Of a stretch of DNA of 60,877 bases, positions 30,448-38,867 are shown piece by piece (position 1 is the first letter of the stretch; every line of letters begins with the position of its first letter). The position numbers were made by a program, and so were the translations under genes. The notes under the pieces were generated by a model. That model did not search any database. It was not told the DNA's origin and saw nothing but the letters and a program-made list of their open reading frames with translations. This DNA is from a virus, in IMG/VR virus record IMGVR_UViG_3300050821_004293, positions 1 to 60,877 of that record; one strand, given 5' to 3'.

Positions 30448-32106
30448 ATGCCGCTTGTAAAAGGTGCCTCTAAGAAGGCGGTGGGCGAAAATATAGGGCG
30501 CCTCGTCTCTGAGGGGAAATCAAAAGAACAGGCCGAGGCTATCGCGCTTAAGGAAGCCGGTCTGTCGAAGGACGAGTGGACGCAGATGCAAGACGCCGGC
30601 ATGACGCATCATGATCTCTTCGATACCTTCGTTATCGACGGCACCAGGCGCACGCGGGACGGCTACATGACCGCCTTCGCCAAGGTCGCCCGCACGGGCA
30701 TCCAGATCTACAATGGCAAGGAGCTGGGGCGTCCCGATCTCGGCGATGTGGCGGTCTACCGTCCATCGGAAGAAGTGTTCCATGCGGACGCGATGCGCTC
30801 GATGGCGCATCGGCCCGTCACGCTCCACCATCCTTCAGAATCCGTGAACGCCGACAACTGGTCGAAATACGCGCGCGGCTACACGGGCGATGAGGTGGTG
30901 CGCGATGGCGACCATGTCCGCGTGCCGCTGATGATCACGGACGGGAGGACCATCAAGGCGATCGAGGCCGAGGACACTCGCGAGCTGAGCATGGGCTACT
31001 CGACCGATCTCAAATGGGAGAAGGGCACCACGCATGACGGTCAGCCCTATGACGCGGTGCAGACGGCGATCCGCGCCAATCATCTAGCGGTCGTGCCCGT
31101 GGCGCGCGGCGGCTCGACGCTCCGTCTCGGCGACCAGGACGGCAAGAAGCAATGCCAGAACTGCGGTGCGTCGATGCAGATGGACGCGACGAAATGCCCG
31201 GCCTGCCTGAGCGACGTGAAGGACCAGTTCTACGACCGCGACTTCACGGCCGAGCAGCGCAAGAAGCTCTCGAAGAGTGGCGCTGCGATGCCGGATGGTT
31301 CCTTTCCGATCTCGACGCGCGCCGATCTCGCCAATGCCATCAAGGCTGTCGGCAGGGCGAAGGACTACGCCAAGGCGAAGGCGCACATCATCTCGCGAGC
31401 GCGTGCGCTCGGAGCGACGGCAAGCCTACCCGACGACTGGGTCAAGTCGACCAAGGATGCCGCCCCTGGCGGCCAACGTAGAGGAGATAAGCTGATGCTG
31501 ACGACAATCATCGTCGATAGCGTCCCGGTCGAACTTGATGACGTGGGCGCGCAGATCGTGAGGCGCGAGATCGGGCGCCTGATGACGGCTCTCGACGCTT
31601 CCGAGAAGAAAGTCACGAAGTCCGAGGCCGACAAGGAAGAGGCCGAGGAGGAGAGTCAGAAGCAGATGGATGCGATGAAGAAGAGCTGCGACGCGAAGGA
31701 CGGTGAGATCGCGGTCCTGAAGAAGCAGGTCTCGGACGCGGCCATCACGCCGGAGAAGCTCGACGCCCTACTCAAGGATCGCATGGCGGTCGTCGATGCG
31801 GCCTCGCGCGTCCTCGACAGGGCATTCGTCTTCGACGGCAAGAAGGTCGAGGACATCCGGCGCGCGGCCGTGTCCGCTAAGCTCGGTGACGCGGTCGTCA
31901 AGGAGATGAACGACGCCGCGATCGAAGGCGCCTTCAAGGCGATCACCGTCGATGCGCCGCAGGGTGGCACGCGGGCGCTGGCGCGGGCGCTCAGCTCGCA
32001 GCAACAGAACGGGCGCATGAGCGCGACCGACATGCGCGACGCCGCCTTCGCCGAGAATGAGAAGCGTCTCAACGACGCCTGGCGGGGTCCAGCTAGGCGC
32101 GCCTGA
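30448..32106 (+). CDS. DUF2213 prohead protease-scaffold fusion, 552 aa
   Basis: N-terminal ChaB-like segment (KAVGENIGRLVSEGKSKEQA), then the DUF2213 domain (about 50-230): RTRDGYMTAFAKVARTG, VTLHHPSESVNADN, ELSMGYSTDLKWEKG and NHLAVVPVARGG. A zinc ribbon follows (CQNCGASMQMDATKCPACLS), then a ChaB/Lys-Ala segment. From about residue 350 a coiled-coil scaffold with Glu/Lys-rich helices runs to the end. DUF2213 proteins occur as prohead proteases. GGAGG precedes the ATG. Confidence 0.85.
   Translation: MPLVKGASKKAVGENIGRLVSEGKSKEQAEAIALKEAGLSKDEWTQMQDAGMTHHDLFDTFVIDGTRRTRDGYMTAFAKVARTGIQIYNGKELGRPDLGDVAVYRPSEEVFHADAMRSMAHRPVTLHHPSESVNADNWSKYARGYTGDEVVRDGDHVRVPLMITDGRTIKAIEAEDTRELSMGYSTDLKWEKGTTHDGQPYDAVQTAIRANHLAVVPVARGGSTLRLGDQDGKKQCQNCGASMQMDATKCPACLSDVKDQFYDRDFTAEQRKKLSKSGAAMPDGSFPISTRADLANAIKAVGRAKDYAKAKAHIISRARALGATASLPDDWVKSTKDAAPGGQRRGDKLMLTTIIVDSVPVELDDVGAQIVRREIGRLMTALDASEKKVTKSEADKEEAEEESQKQMDAMKKSCDAKDGEIAVLKKQVSDAAITPEKLDALLKDRMAVVDAASRVLDRAFVFDGKKVEDIRRAAVSAKLGDAVVKEMNDAAIEGAFKAITVDAPQGGTRALARALSSQQQNGRMSATDMRDAAFAENEKRLNDAWRGPARRA
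31495..32106 (+). CDS. Likely internal start producing separate scaffold protein, 203 aa
   Basis: In-frame ATG at codon 350 of the DUF2213 gene, preceded by GAGGAG at 31481-31486. It would yield MLTTIIVDSVPVELDDVG plus the coiled-coil scaffold, as lambda C/Nu3 and similar phages do. Inference from position and ribosome-binding site only. Confidence 0.5.
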   Translation: MLTTIIVDSVPVELDDVGAQIVRREIGRLMTALDASEKKVTKSEADKEEAEEESQKQMDAMKKSCDAKDGEIAVLKKQVSDAAITPEKLDALLKDRMAVVDAASRVLDRAFVFDGKKVEDIRRAAVSAKLGDAVVKEMNDAAIEGAFKAITVDAPQGGTRALARALSSQQQNGRMSATDMRDAAFAENEKRLNDAWRGPARRA

Positions 32107-32142
32107 TACGAGATACCCTAGCCCCGAAGCGCAATGGGTTTA

Positions 32143-32175
32143 GGGCCGGCGCAACGCTGGTGAGGATGCCGGCCC
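32143..32175 (+). terminator. Hairpin in the gap before the cement protein gene
   Basis: GGGCCGGC pairs with GCCGGCCC across a 17-base loop, followed by TCCTCTTCCCC. It lies in a 159-base gap between scaffold and cement genes and could lower or process transcription here; a true terminator is doubtful in a late operon. Confidence 0.35.
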
Positions 32176-32265
32176 CTCCTCTTCCCCTTCACACAATCTG
32201 TGATGCCTGACCGTGCGCCATCCCGGCGCGCGGAACGCTGAACCATATCTGAAAGGAGATAGGGC

Positions 32266-32781
32266 ATGCTCACTCCGGCCCCGGTTCAATCCACCTATCA
32301 ACAGTTCGCCAACATCGGCCAGGTCGGCATGCCTGCGTCTATGTCCGGTTGGGATGTTGACACGCGCATTGCCGAAGCTGCGTCTGCCGATGGCATTGGC
32401 TTTGGTCTCGCCGTCTCGCAAAGCGCGATCACCGATCGGGGCGCCGTCATCGGCCTCCTGAGCGGTGGCACCTTCGTCGGCATCACGTGCGCCGATCCGA
32501 CCTTGCCGAACGTGACCCCCGGCTTCACCGATCTCTACCAGGAGGGCGACAACATGGCCGTCGCCATCCGTGGCGACTGGTGGGTCGTGGTCACCGGCAA
32601 CATCGCGGCCGGCTCCGACGTCTACTTCAATTCGGTGACGGGTGCGCTCGGGCCGTCGACGATCTCGAATGCCGTGAAGATCGACAATGCCAAGTGGATG
32701 ACGACGATACCCTACACCACGCAGCTGATCACGCTCGGCAACATGGGCGTCGTGCGTCTCAACGGCATCTTCACCTCGTAA
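32266..32781 (+). CDS. Head decoration / structural cement protein, 171 aa
   Basis: The beta-rich fold with AIRGDWWVVVTGNIAAGSDV and YFNSVTGALG matches structural cement proteins (phage Gp24-like) that stabilise the capsid. It lies directly upstream of the major capsid gene, the usual place. Confidence 0.75.
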   Translation: MLTPAPVQSTYQQFANIGQVGMPASMSGWDVDTRIAEAASADGIGFGLAVSQSAITDRGAVIGLLSGGTFVGITCADPTLPNVTPGFTDLYQEGDNMAVAIRGDWWVVVTGNIAAGSDVYFNSVTGALGPSTISNAVKIDNAKWMTTIPYTTQLITLGNMGVVRLNGIFTS

Positions 32782-32875
32782 TACCGGCGCCGGCTCCCTG
32801 CCGGCTCCGCCTTATCGGGGGCTGCTCTGTCTTCGAGCCCTGGCCCTGTCGAATTCAAAAGAAAGGAATGCAACC

Positions 32876-33838
32876 ATGCGCGTTGCTTTGATGGACTCGC
32901 AACAGGCCCTCGGGTTCCTGATCGAGCAGACGACTTACATCGAGGCCGAGGTCTACCGGACTCAATACCCGGAAATCAATTACCAGGAGCTTGTGCCGAT
33001 CGACACGTCGGCCGGCGAATGGGCGAAGTCGGTCACCTACTTCTCGCTCGATAAGGTGGGCGAGGCCGATTGGTTCAACGGCATGGCGACCGATATGCGC
33101 ATCGCCGACATCAATCGGAACAAGTTCGAGCAGGGCATCGAGATGGCCGGCATCGGCTATCGCTACACCCTGGAGGAACTGGGCCAGGCGATGCAGGTTC
33201 CTGGCTTGAACCTATCGGCCGAGCGCGCCGACTCCGCACGCTTCGCCTACGAGAGCTTCATGCAGCGCCACGCCTATGTGGGCTCAACCTCGAAGGGCGT
33301 CACGGGCCTCGTCAACTCACCGCTCGTCACGGTGATCGAGGCGCAGGCGGATGGCACGGGCGGTTCGTCCGACTGGTCGACGAAGACGGCCGACCAGATG
33401 ATCCGCGACGTGAACCTAGGCCTGACTGGCGTCTATGAAGGATCGCTGATGGTCGAGATCGCCGACACGGTGCTCCTGCCGATCGGCGCGATGGAACTCC
33501 TTGCTAACACGCGCGTGCCGAACACCTATGGCAACGCGCTCAACTACCTGAAGGAGTTCAACACCTACACGCACCAGACGGGCCAGCCGCTGACCATCCG
33601 TGGCATCCTGAACCTGGATAGCGCCGGCACAGGCGGCACCGGGCGCATGATCTGCTACCGGCGTGACCCTCGCGTGCTGAAGCTGCACATGCCTATGGTC
33701 CACCGCTTCCTGCCAGTCTGGCAGACCGGTCCGATCACCTTCGACATCCCTGGCATCTTCCGCGTGGGCTCCGTCGAAATCCGCCGCCCTGGCGCAATGC
33801 GCTACGTCGACGGCATCTCTGGACCCGGGTCGCCCTGA
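32876..33838 (+). CDS. Major capsid protein (DUF2184-like), 320 aa
   Basis: Contains the family pattern WAKSVTYFSLDKVGEADWFN, ADINRNKFEQGIEMAGIGYR, and near the C-terminus the interface motif IPGIFRVGSVEIRRPGAMRY. Length and position fit a HK97-fold capsid protein. AAAGAAAGGA precedes the ATG. Confidence 0.88.
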   Translation: MRVALMDSQQALGFLIEQTTYIEAEVYRTQYPEINYQELVPIDTSAGEWAKSVTYFSLDKVGEADWFNGMATDMRIADINRNKFEQGIEMAGIGYRYTLEELGQAMQVPGLNLSAERADSARFAYESFMQRHAYVGSTSKGVTGLVNSPLVTVIEAQADGTGGSSDWSTKTADQMIRDVNLGLTGVYEGSLMVEIADTVLLPIGAMELLANTRVPNTYGNALNYLKEFNTYTHQTGQPLTIRGILNLDSAGTGGTGRMICYRRDPRVLKLHMPMVHRFLPVWQTGPITFDIPGIFRVGSVEIRRPGAMRYVDGISGPGSP

Positions 33839-33902
33839 TCCGTAGCGTGAGGCGTGGGGCAATCCTGCCCCACGGCCATCCATCATTCGCAAGGGTTCAC
33901 TC

Positions 33903-34190
33903 ATGGCGTTCTACGACATCTTCAATCCCGGCCCCAATCCGCGCGTGCTCTACGACGGGATCAAGCGCGGCTCCCGCTCGGAAGAGCTTGCCCAGGTCGA
34001 GAAGACGATCCGCATTGCTCCCGGCGAGACGCGCAAGGGCATCGAGCTTGCCGACCACGTGGTGAAGCGCCTCGCCTTTCTCCGCAAGGCTGATCCGCAA
34101 CACTCGCTGAAGCTCGTCGAGGCTGGCAAGGCCGAGCTGGAGCTTGGAGACGAGCCGCCTGCCAAGATCGCGCAGGCTGCGCGGAAGTGA
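33903..34190 (+). CDS. Small head-associated protein sharing a domain with the 50336 glycosyltransferase, 95 aa
   Basis: Starts MAFYDIFNPGPNPRVLYDGI and contains IRIAPGETRKGIELADHVVK. The first 60 residues align with the N-terminus of the 1108-aa protein at 50336 (IHNPLRASRVIHDGL... IGPGQTVENVQLADAVV). Shared positions include NP, RV, DG, PG-T, LAD-VV. Lies immediately after the capsid gene, so probably a virion component, function unknown. Confidence 0.7.
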   Translation: MAFYDIFNPGPNPRVLYDGIKRGSRSEELAQVEKTIRIAPGETRKGIELADHVVKRLAFLRKADPQHSLKLVEAGKAELELGDEPPAKIAQAARK

Positions 34191-34219
34191 TCTGACAATC
34201 CCGAAAGGAAGCATCACCG

Positions 34220-34411
34220 ATGAACGGACATCAAGAGACTGTCACGGCCCGCGAACTCGTCGATGCTTCCGTCATTCGGGGCGCCGGGGCTTTTGAGCAG
34301 GCTGCCGCGCATGGCCGCTATGAGGTCGAGTGCATCGGCCCAGACGGCAAGGTGAAGTGGCGCGACACCATCGAGAACGTGGTGATGCGAGCGCTGCGGA
34401 CCATCAGTTAG
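34220..34411 (+). CDS. N-terminal part of an Ala/Ser/Asp repeat virion protein (frame broken), 63 aa
   Basis: GAAAGGAAG precedes the ATG. The sequence contains GRYEVECIGPDGKVKWRDTI and ENVV, the conserved N-terminus of a phage virion protein normally followed by a long C-terminal region. Here the frame ends soon after ENVV (MRALRTIS). The repeat region continues in the -1 frame (34330-35112), so the two are probably one gene. Confidence 0.6.
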   Translation: MNGHQETVTARELVDASVIRGAGAFEQAAAHGRYEVECIGPDGKVKWRDTIENVVMRALRTIS

Positions 34412-35112
34412 CCCAAGCGATCTTCGCTGTAGCGGCGACCGAAGCGGCGAACGCCGCTGATACCCAAAGCGCGGAAGTCGTCTTCGCCGCTGCTATGGCC
34501 GAGACCGCCAGCGCTAGCGATACGCAAGACGCGGCGACGGTTGCCGTCATCTCAGAAGCCGCCGTGGCGGCCGATAGCGCGTCCAGCACGGCAATCTTCG
34601 CAGTCTCGGCCGCTGAGGTGGCTTCGGCGTCCGATAATGTCTCTGCGGCCACCGTAGGGGCTGCCAGCGCTATCGAGGCGGCAAGCGCCACAGATGCCAC
34701 GGACGCGGTGAGGATCACGTCGGTAGGCTTAAGCGAGGGCGCCAATGCCTCGGACAGCACGGACGCCTCGATCATCTTCCACGCTGCCGTGGTTGAAACA
34801 GCCGGCGCCAGCGATACCGCGACTTCATCGAGCACCTATGCGGCCACGCAAATCGAGGCGGCATCGGCCTCTGATCTGTCTATTGCCTCATCGGTCTATG
34901 ATGTCGCGATTGTCGAAGCTGCGAATGCCAACGATCAGCCGTCAGGACTGGCCGGAAGGGCAAGGAAGGCGGCGACGTTCCTCCTCGCGCAGCGTGGCAT
35001 CTCAGCGCGGCAAGCCGGGCGCTCGACGCCAAGCCTCCAGGCGGGACGGTCGCGCCAGGTGCTAACGGCTACTCACGCGCCGATCCAGATCAAGGCAAGA
35101 CGAGCCGCATAG
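34330..35112 (+). CDS. Ala/Ser/Asp repeat region, C-terminal part of the frame-broken virion protein
   Basis: From about 34381 the frame reads tandem repeats of 15-20 residues of type EAANAADTQSAEVVFAA (at least ten copies). The first repeat unit (DASAADHQLAQAIFAV) begins exactly where the upstream frame (34220-34411) goes astray. The codons before it, from a GTG at 34330, mirror the other gene and are not natural protein. The C-terminus is basic (RQAGRSTPSLQAGRSRQ). A -1 frameshift, programmed or mutational, would join both parts. Confidence 0.55.
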   Translation: MHRPRRQGEVARHHRERGDASAADHQLAQAIFAVAATEAANAADTQSAEVVFAAAMAETASASDTQDAATVAVISEAAVAADSASSTAIFAVSAAEVASASDNVSAATVGAASAIEAASATDATDAVRITSVGLSEGANASDSTDASIIFHAAVVETAGASDTATSSSTYAATQIEAASASDLSIASSVYDVAIVEAANANDQPSGLAGRARKAATFLLAQRGISARQAGRSTPSLQAGRSRQVLTATHAPIQIKARRAA

Positions 35113-35119
35113 GTGAGCG

Positions 35120-35473
35120 ATGTCGATCCTCCAGAACTTCTCGATCCCGTCCGGCGATGTTCAGCCCGTGCAGTTCCAGATCGAGGATGACACGATCTCG
35201 CTGCATGCGGCCATGATCAGCGTCGAGGTGTTCGGGCAGACGCATGGCGTGCAGGACGGGAACCCACCGATCATCACCAAGACGAACGGCAGCCCTGGCG
35301 GCATCACCTTGATCGAATCGCCAGCGAGCTTCACAGTGGCTTTCGAGCGGGCTGACACGATCAATCTCCTCGGCAACTACTACTTCGAGGCGCGTGTGGT
35401 CGATTCGCTGAACGAGTTCATCACCGTGACTTATGGGATCATGACAGTCACGCAAACGGAGATCAGGCCATGA
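35120..35473 (+). CDS. Beta-rich virion protein, 117 aa
   Basis: MSILQNFSIPSGDVQPVQFQ with an immunoglobulin-like beta pattern (ISVEVFGQTHGV, FTVAFERADTINLLGNYYFE). This resembles small head or neck proteins. ATGA overlap with the next gene. Confidence 0.65.
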   Translation: MSILQNFSIPSGDVQPVQFQIEDDTISLHAAMISVEVFGQTHGVQDGNPPIITKTNGSPGGITLIESPASFTVAFERADTINLLGNYYFEARVVDSLNEFITVTYGIMTVTQTEIRP

Positions 35474-35697
35474 GCAATCCAGCTCTCACGCAATTCTCTC
35501 TGCTCGATCCGCATTTGCTCGCTAAGCAGATCGAGGCCTCATTCGGCAACGAGGTGATCTTCGACACGTTCTCCTATCTCGATCCGCTGCGCATGCAGAA
35601 GCAGATCGAGGAGGAGGCCGGCAAGGTCGTGTTCAAGCCGAAGTCGCTCCTCGATCCCGGCTGGTCGCCGCCCGCGCTCGCTGCCGCCATCGGGTGA
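35470..35697 (+). CDS. Small hypothetical virion-operon protein, 75 aa
   Basis: MSNPALTQFSLLDPHLLAKQ with two internal repeats of the pattern S-LDP--L-KQIE (LLDPHLLAKQIEASFG and YLDPLRMQKQIEEEAG). Function unknown. Confidence 0.6.
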   Translation: MSNPALTQFSLLDPHLLAKQIEASFGNEVIFDTFSYLDPLRMQKQIEEEAGKVVFKPKSLLDPGWSPPALAAAIG

Positions 35698-35701
35698 TGC
35701 C

Positions 35702-36073
35702 ATGGCAATCACGGCGAATAATGTGCGTATGAAGTTCTCGGAATTCGCGGACACGACGGCCGTGCCGGACGCGATGATCGAGATGGCGATCGAGGAGGCC
35801 AATCTCGGCGTCGACAACTCGTGGCTCGCATCGAACGTCAACCTCGGGCTGCTCTATCTCACGGCGCATTACCTGATGGTGACGATCTCGCGCGCTGAGT
35901 CGGCGACCGGGCAACAGGTCCAGTCCGAGTCCTACGGCTCGGAACTGAAGATCACCTACAAGGTCAAGGACGATGTGCCGCCGACGGATGCGACGCTCCT
36001 GGACACGACGCCCTATGGCATCCGCTACCTGGAGCTTGTCGGCATGAACCAGCCCGCAGTGGCGATCATCTGA
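35702..36073 (+). CDS. Head-tail connector protein (DUF4054-like), 123 aa
   Basis: The pattern FSEFADTTAVPDAMIEMAIE... LYLTAHYLMVT... SYGSELKITY... TPYGIRYLEL matches DUF4054 connector proteins (HK97 gp6/SPP1 gp15 type). Position after capsid and before tail genes agrees. Confidence 0.8.
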   Translation: MAITANNVRMKFSEFADTTAVPDAMIEMAIEEANLGVDNSWLASNVNLGLLYLTAHYLMVTISRAESATGQQVQSESYGSELKITYKVKDDVPPTDATLLDTTPYGIRYLELVGMNQPAVAII

Positions 36074-36082
36074 GGAGTGGCC

Positions 36083-36283
36083 ATGGACGCGCAGGCAATC
36101 GAGCGTAGCGTGGCCGAGATCAAGAAGGCCATGATCGCCGATGACCATGGTAGGGCCACCGAGGCAGCGCTCGACCTAGCCCAGGGCTTCCTGGCCAATT
36201 TGAGCCGCATAGCCGATGCGCTCGAAGCCATCGCCGCGAGCCGCGAGCCGGTGGCGCCGCAGGGCCTTCTGAGGCGCAGCTGA
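36083..36283 (+). CDS. Small helical protein, 66 aa
   Basis: MDAQAIERSVAEIKKAMIAD, all helical, ending where the next gene begins (TGATG). GGAG precedes the ATG. Possible neck or scaffold accessory; no family recognised. Confidence 0.6.
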   Translation: MDAQAIERSVAEIKKAMIADDHGRATEAALDLAQGFLANLSRIADALEAIAASREPVAPQGLLRRS

Positions 36284-36681
36284 TGCCTGTCGGCCAGATC
36301 AATTATGCGCGGTCCCAGGCAGTTGCCGACCGCATGATCCGCAAGGGCGGCATGCAGGCGGTGCTGCGGCGCCCCGGCATGGCGGATCGGCCCTGCTCCG
36401 TGCTTCAGATGGAATTCAGCCCGATGGAGCGCATGGGCAAGCCGATCCTGGCCATCCAGCTGGTCAACCCGACCGACCGCAAGTTCATCGTGTCGACGAT
36501 CGTTCCAGGAGCTGGGGGAACGCTAATCGCACCAGATGCTGAGCAAGACGCCCTGGTGACCTTCGTGCAGCCTCCTGGGTCGCCTCCTGTCCAGCATGAG
36601 GTGCTGCGCATCGTGGCGCCTGTAGGCAAGAGCGCGCTCGCCGATGTCGTGGTCTTCTGGCGTCTGACGGTGCGGCGATGA
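36283..36681 (+). CDS. Head-tail joining (stopper-like) protein, 132 aa
   Basis: Beta-rich sequence with LVTFVQPPGSPPVQHEVLRI near the C-terminus, a size and pattern seen in stopper/neck proteins. It lies between connector and tail terminator genes. The assignment rests mainly on order. Confidence 0.6.
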   Translation: MPVGQINYARSQAVADRMIRKGGMQAVLRRPGMADRPCSVLQMEFSPMERMGKPILAIQLVNPTDRKFIVSTIVPGAGGTLIAPDAEQDALVTFVQPPGSPPVQHEVLRIVAPVGKSALADVVVFWRLTVRR

Positions 36682-37193
36682 GCAAAGAAAAGTGGAAAAA
36701 AATTGCAAGTTTTCCCGGATACGCTGTCAGCTCTCACGGGAGAGTGAGCGGAAGGCAGAAGGCACTCCTAACGCCGTTCATCGGCGGCAATGGCCATCCG
36801 TCCGTCTATCTATATCGAGACGGCGGGGCCGTCGTGCGAAGAGAATCCGTTCATGTGCTTGTCCTGGAGACATTCTTCGGACCAAGGCCCAAGCCAGGGA
36901 TGCAGGGGCGGCATCTTAACGGCAAAAAAACGGTCAACCGGCTCAGCAATCTCAAGTGGGGAACGCCGCTTGAGAACGTGCATGATGCCATGAAACATGG
37001 CGTCCACGTCCGCCCCAAGTTTGGCGAAAAGCACATGGGGGCAACCATAACGGACGCTGTTGCTAAGGAAATCAAAAGGCGGCTCGCCGAAGGTTTGACG
37101 ACGCGACAGATTGTCGATGCGACTGGCGTGAAGCGGCACACCGTCAACAATATCAAAGCCGGGCGTTCTTTCAGATTGGTGACGGCATCGTGA
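36678..37193 (+). CDS. NUMOD4-HNH homing endonuclease, 171 aa
   Basis: N-terminal NUMOD4 motif (WKKIASFPGYAVSSHGRVSG), HNH core (ESVHVLVLETFFGPRPK, GRHLNGKKTVNRLSNLKWGT), then a helix-turn-helix (LTTRQIVDATGVKRHTVNNI) for DNA binding. It overlaps both neighbours (ATGA and GTGA), so it is neatly threaded into the operon. It is more AT-rich than its flanks, a sign of transfer. Confidence 0.92.
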   Translation: MSKEKWKKIASFPGYAVSSHGRVSGRQKALLTPFIGGNGHPSVYLYRDGGAVVRRESVHVLVLETFFGPRPKPGMQGRHLNGKKTVNRLSNLKWGTPLENVHDAMKHGVHVRPKFGEKHMGATITDAVAKEIKRRLAEGLTTRQIVDATGVKRHTVNNIKAGRSFRLVTAS

Positions 37194-37687
37194 CCGACAC
37201 GCGCGAGCAGATCATCGTCCAGCTGGTGACCCTGCTCGCGAATGTGAGCGGGCTGCTCGGTGTCTATCGCAACCGCTCGCAGCTGCCCGATGATCTTCGC
37301 CCGGCCGCGATCGTGCTCGACGGCAATGAGAAGCAGACGACGCTGATCGCGCCGCAGAAGACGGTTAAGATGCCGCCCGCGATCATGGCGTTACGGCCGC
37401 AAATCTTCGTGCTCCTGCCGATCCGCACTGACCAGGCTAACACGATCGTCAACGGCGTCTTCGACCCGGTCGGGCCGGAGCTGTCGCAATACCGCATCCA
37501 GGTTCTCGATGCGGTCATCAACGACCCGACACTGATCAATCTCGTCGGCGGCCCGCGCGGCAATGGTCAGATCGAATACCTCGGCTGCGACACCGACATG
37601 CAGACTGGCATGGCGATCGGAACTCTTGGCGCCGAGCTGCAAATGCATTTCGAGTTCCGCTACGTGCTGCAACCCCCAACATCCTAG
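37190..37687 (+). CDS. Tail completion/terminator protein, 165 aa
   Basis: GTG start overlapping the HNH stop. The alpha/beta pattern (QIIVQLVTLLANVSGLLGVY... QIFVLLPIRTDQA) and position before the tail tube fit a tail terminator or head-tail joining factor. Confidence 0.65.
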   Translation: MTDTREQIIVQLVTLLANVSGLLGVYRNRSQLPDDLRPAAIVLDGNEKQTTLIAPQKTVKMPPAIMALRPQIFVLLPIRTDQANTIVNGVFDPVGPELSQYRIQVLDAVINDPTLINLVGGPRGNGQIEYLGCDTDMQTGMAIGTLGAELQMHFEFRYVLQPPTS

Positions 37688-37702
37688 CAAGGAGACTTGG
37701 CC

Positions 37703-38260
37703 ATGCCCTTCGTTCAGCCGACCCCGCATATCGATTCCCCGAACATCGGCAACTATTACATCGGGCGCGGCATCATGTATGCCCAGCTCATCGGTGATTC
37801 GGGCTTCGTCGACATGGGCAATGCGACTGCCGTCACCATCACGGTCAAGCCGACGATCCTGCCGCATTTCTCGTCTCGCGTCGGCACGCGGTTCAAGGAC
37901 TTTACGGCTGTCACCGAGATCGACGCGACCGGGCAATGCACGCTCGAAGAGTGGACGCCGCGCAATCTGGCGCTTTATCTGCTCGGCACCACGGGAGCGG
38001 ATAGCCCGACCGGCGAAGTCATCGACATGTATGCGACGCCGCAGATTTTCGCGTCGTTCAAGTTCGTCGGCACGAACACCATCGGCCCGCAGTGGACCTT
38101 CACGATGCCTCTGGTGCAGCTGTCGCCGCAGAAGGCGATCGACCTGATCGCGGCGGGGTCCGGCAACTGGGGCTCGATCGATCTTCAGTTCGATATCCTC
38201 AAGGACCCGACGTCCGGTCAGTTCCTGATTGCCAGCGCGACGGATTTCGCGCAATCTTGA
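37703..38260 (+). CDS. Major tail (tube) protein, 185 aa
   Basis: AAGGAG precedes ATG 37703. The beta-rich sequence (YYIGRGIMYAQLIGDSGFVD, FASFKFVGTNTIGPQWTFTM, SIDLQFDILKDPTSGQFLI) fits tube-forming major tail proteins. Followed by a terminator and the tail chaperone. Confidence 0.75.
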   Translation: MPFVQPTPHIDSPNIGNYYIGRGIMYAQLIGDSGFVDMGNATAVTITVKPTILPHFSSRVGTRFKDFTAVTEIDATGQCTLEEWTPRNLALYLLGTTGADSPTGEVIDMYATPQIFASFKFVGTNTIGPQWTFTMPLVQLSPQKAIDLIAAGSGNWGSIDLQFDILKDPTSGQFLIASATDFAQS

Positions 38261-38288
38261 TCTGATCCTGAGAAATCGAAGTCAAAGC

Positions 38289-38315
38289 GCCCCGAGCATC
38301 GTCTCGGGGCCTTTT
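38289..38315 (+). terminator. Rho-independent terminator after the tail tube gene
   Basis: GCCCCGAG pairs with CTCGGGGC (8 bp) across CATCGT, then CTTTT. It separates the highly expressed tube gene from the tail chaperone and may set relative expression. Confidence 0.7.
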
Positions 38316-38333
38316 GCGAAAAGGGAAACAACG

Positions 38334-38867
38334 ATGAACGACGCAGCTCCGATCTCTGTCAATGCACGTCGCATCGGGCTGCGTGATCTGCGCAAGAGGA
38401 TGGAGAAAGTTCTCGTCGGAGAGACTGGCGAGTATCTTGAGGTCCAGGGCGTCACGGCGGCGCAGATCGACGATCTCATGGGCCGCTTTCCACAGATCAG
38501 CGATGCGCTCTCCGGCAAGGGCGTCAAGGGCGATGATCTCGTGAAGCTGGCGCGGCCAGTCCTGTGCGCTCTGATCGCCTCGTCGATCGGGCGCCATGGC
38601 GAAGATGAGGCCGAGAAGGAGGCCGCTTCTTTGACGCCAGAGATGCAGGTCGAGATCATCGCGGCGATGGCGAGGGCGACCTTTGGGCCTGGTGGCTTCG
38701 GCCCTTTCGTGGACCGCGCCAAGGTGATGTTCGGAGCCGGTTCCGCGCCAGCTGGAAGGCCGGAGGATTCGAAATTGCCGAATCAATTGAGGCCTTCGCG
38801 GCAGCCTATGGCGGCGAAACAACATTTGCAGGAAGGGGAGCCTGGGACCTTACCCCTCGCCAAATAG
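38334..38867 (+). CDS. Tail assembly chaperone, first frame (G-like), 177 aa
   Basis: MNDAAPISVNARRIGLRDLR, helical, located between tube and tape-measure genes where lambda G/T-type chaperones lie. The last 40 or so residues ([16 protein letters not shown]...) look unnatural, while the -1 frame over the same DNA is protein-like and continues to 39001. This suggests a G-GT frameshift. Confidence 0.75.
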   Translation: MNDAAPISVNARRIGLRDLRKRMEKVLVGETGEYLEVQGVTAAQIDDLMGRFPQISDALSGKGVKGDDLVKLARPVLCALIASSIGRHGEDEAEKEAASLTPEMQVEIIAAMARATFGPGGFGPFVDRAKVMFGAGSAPAGRPEDSKLPNQLRPSRQPMAAKQHLQEGEPGTLPLAK

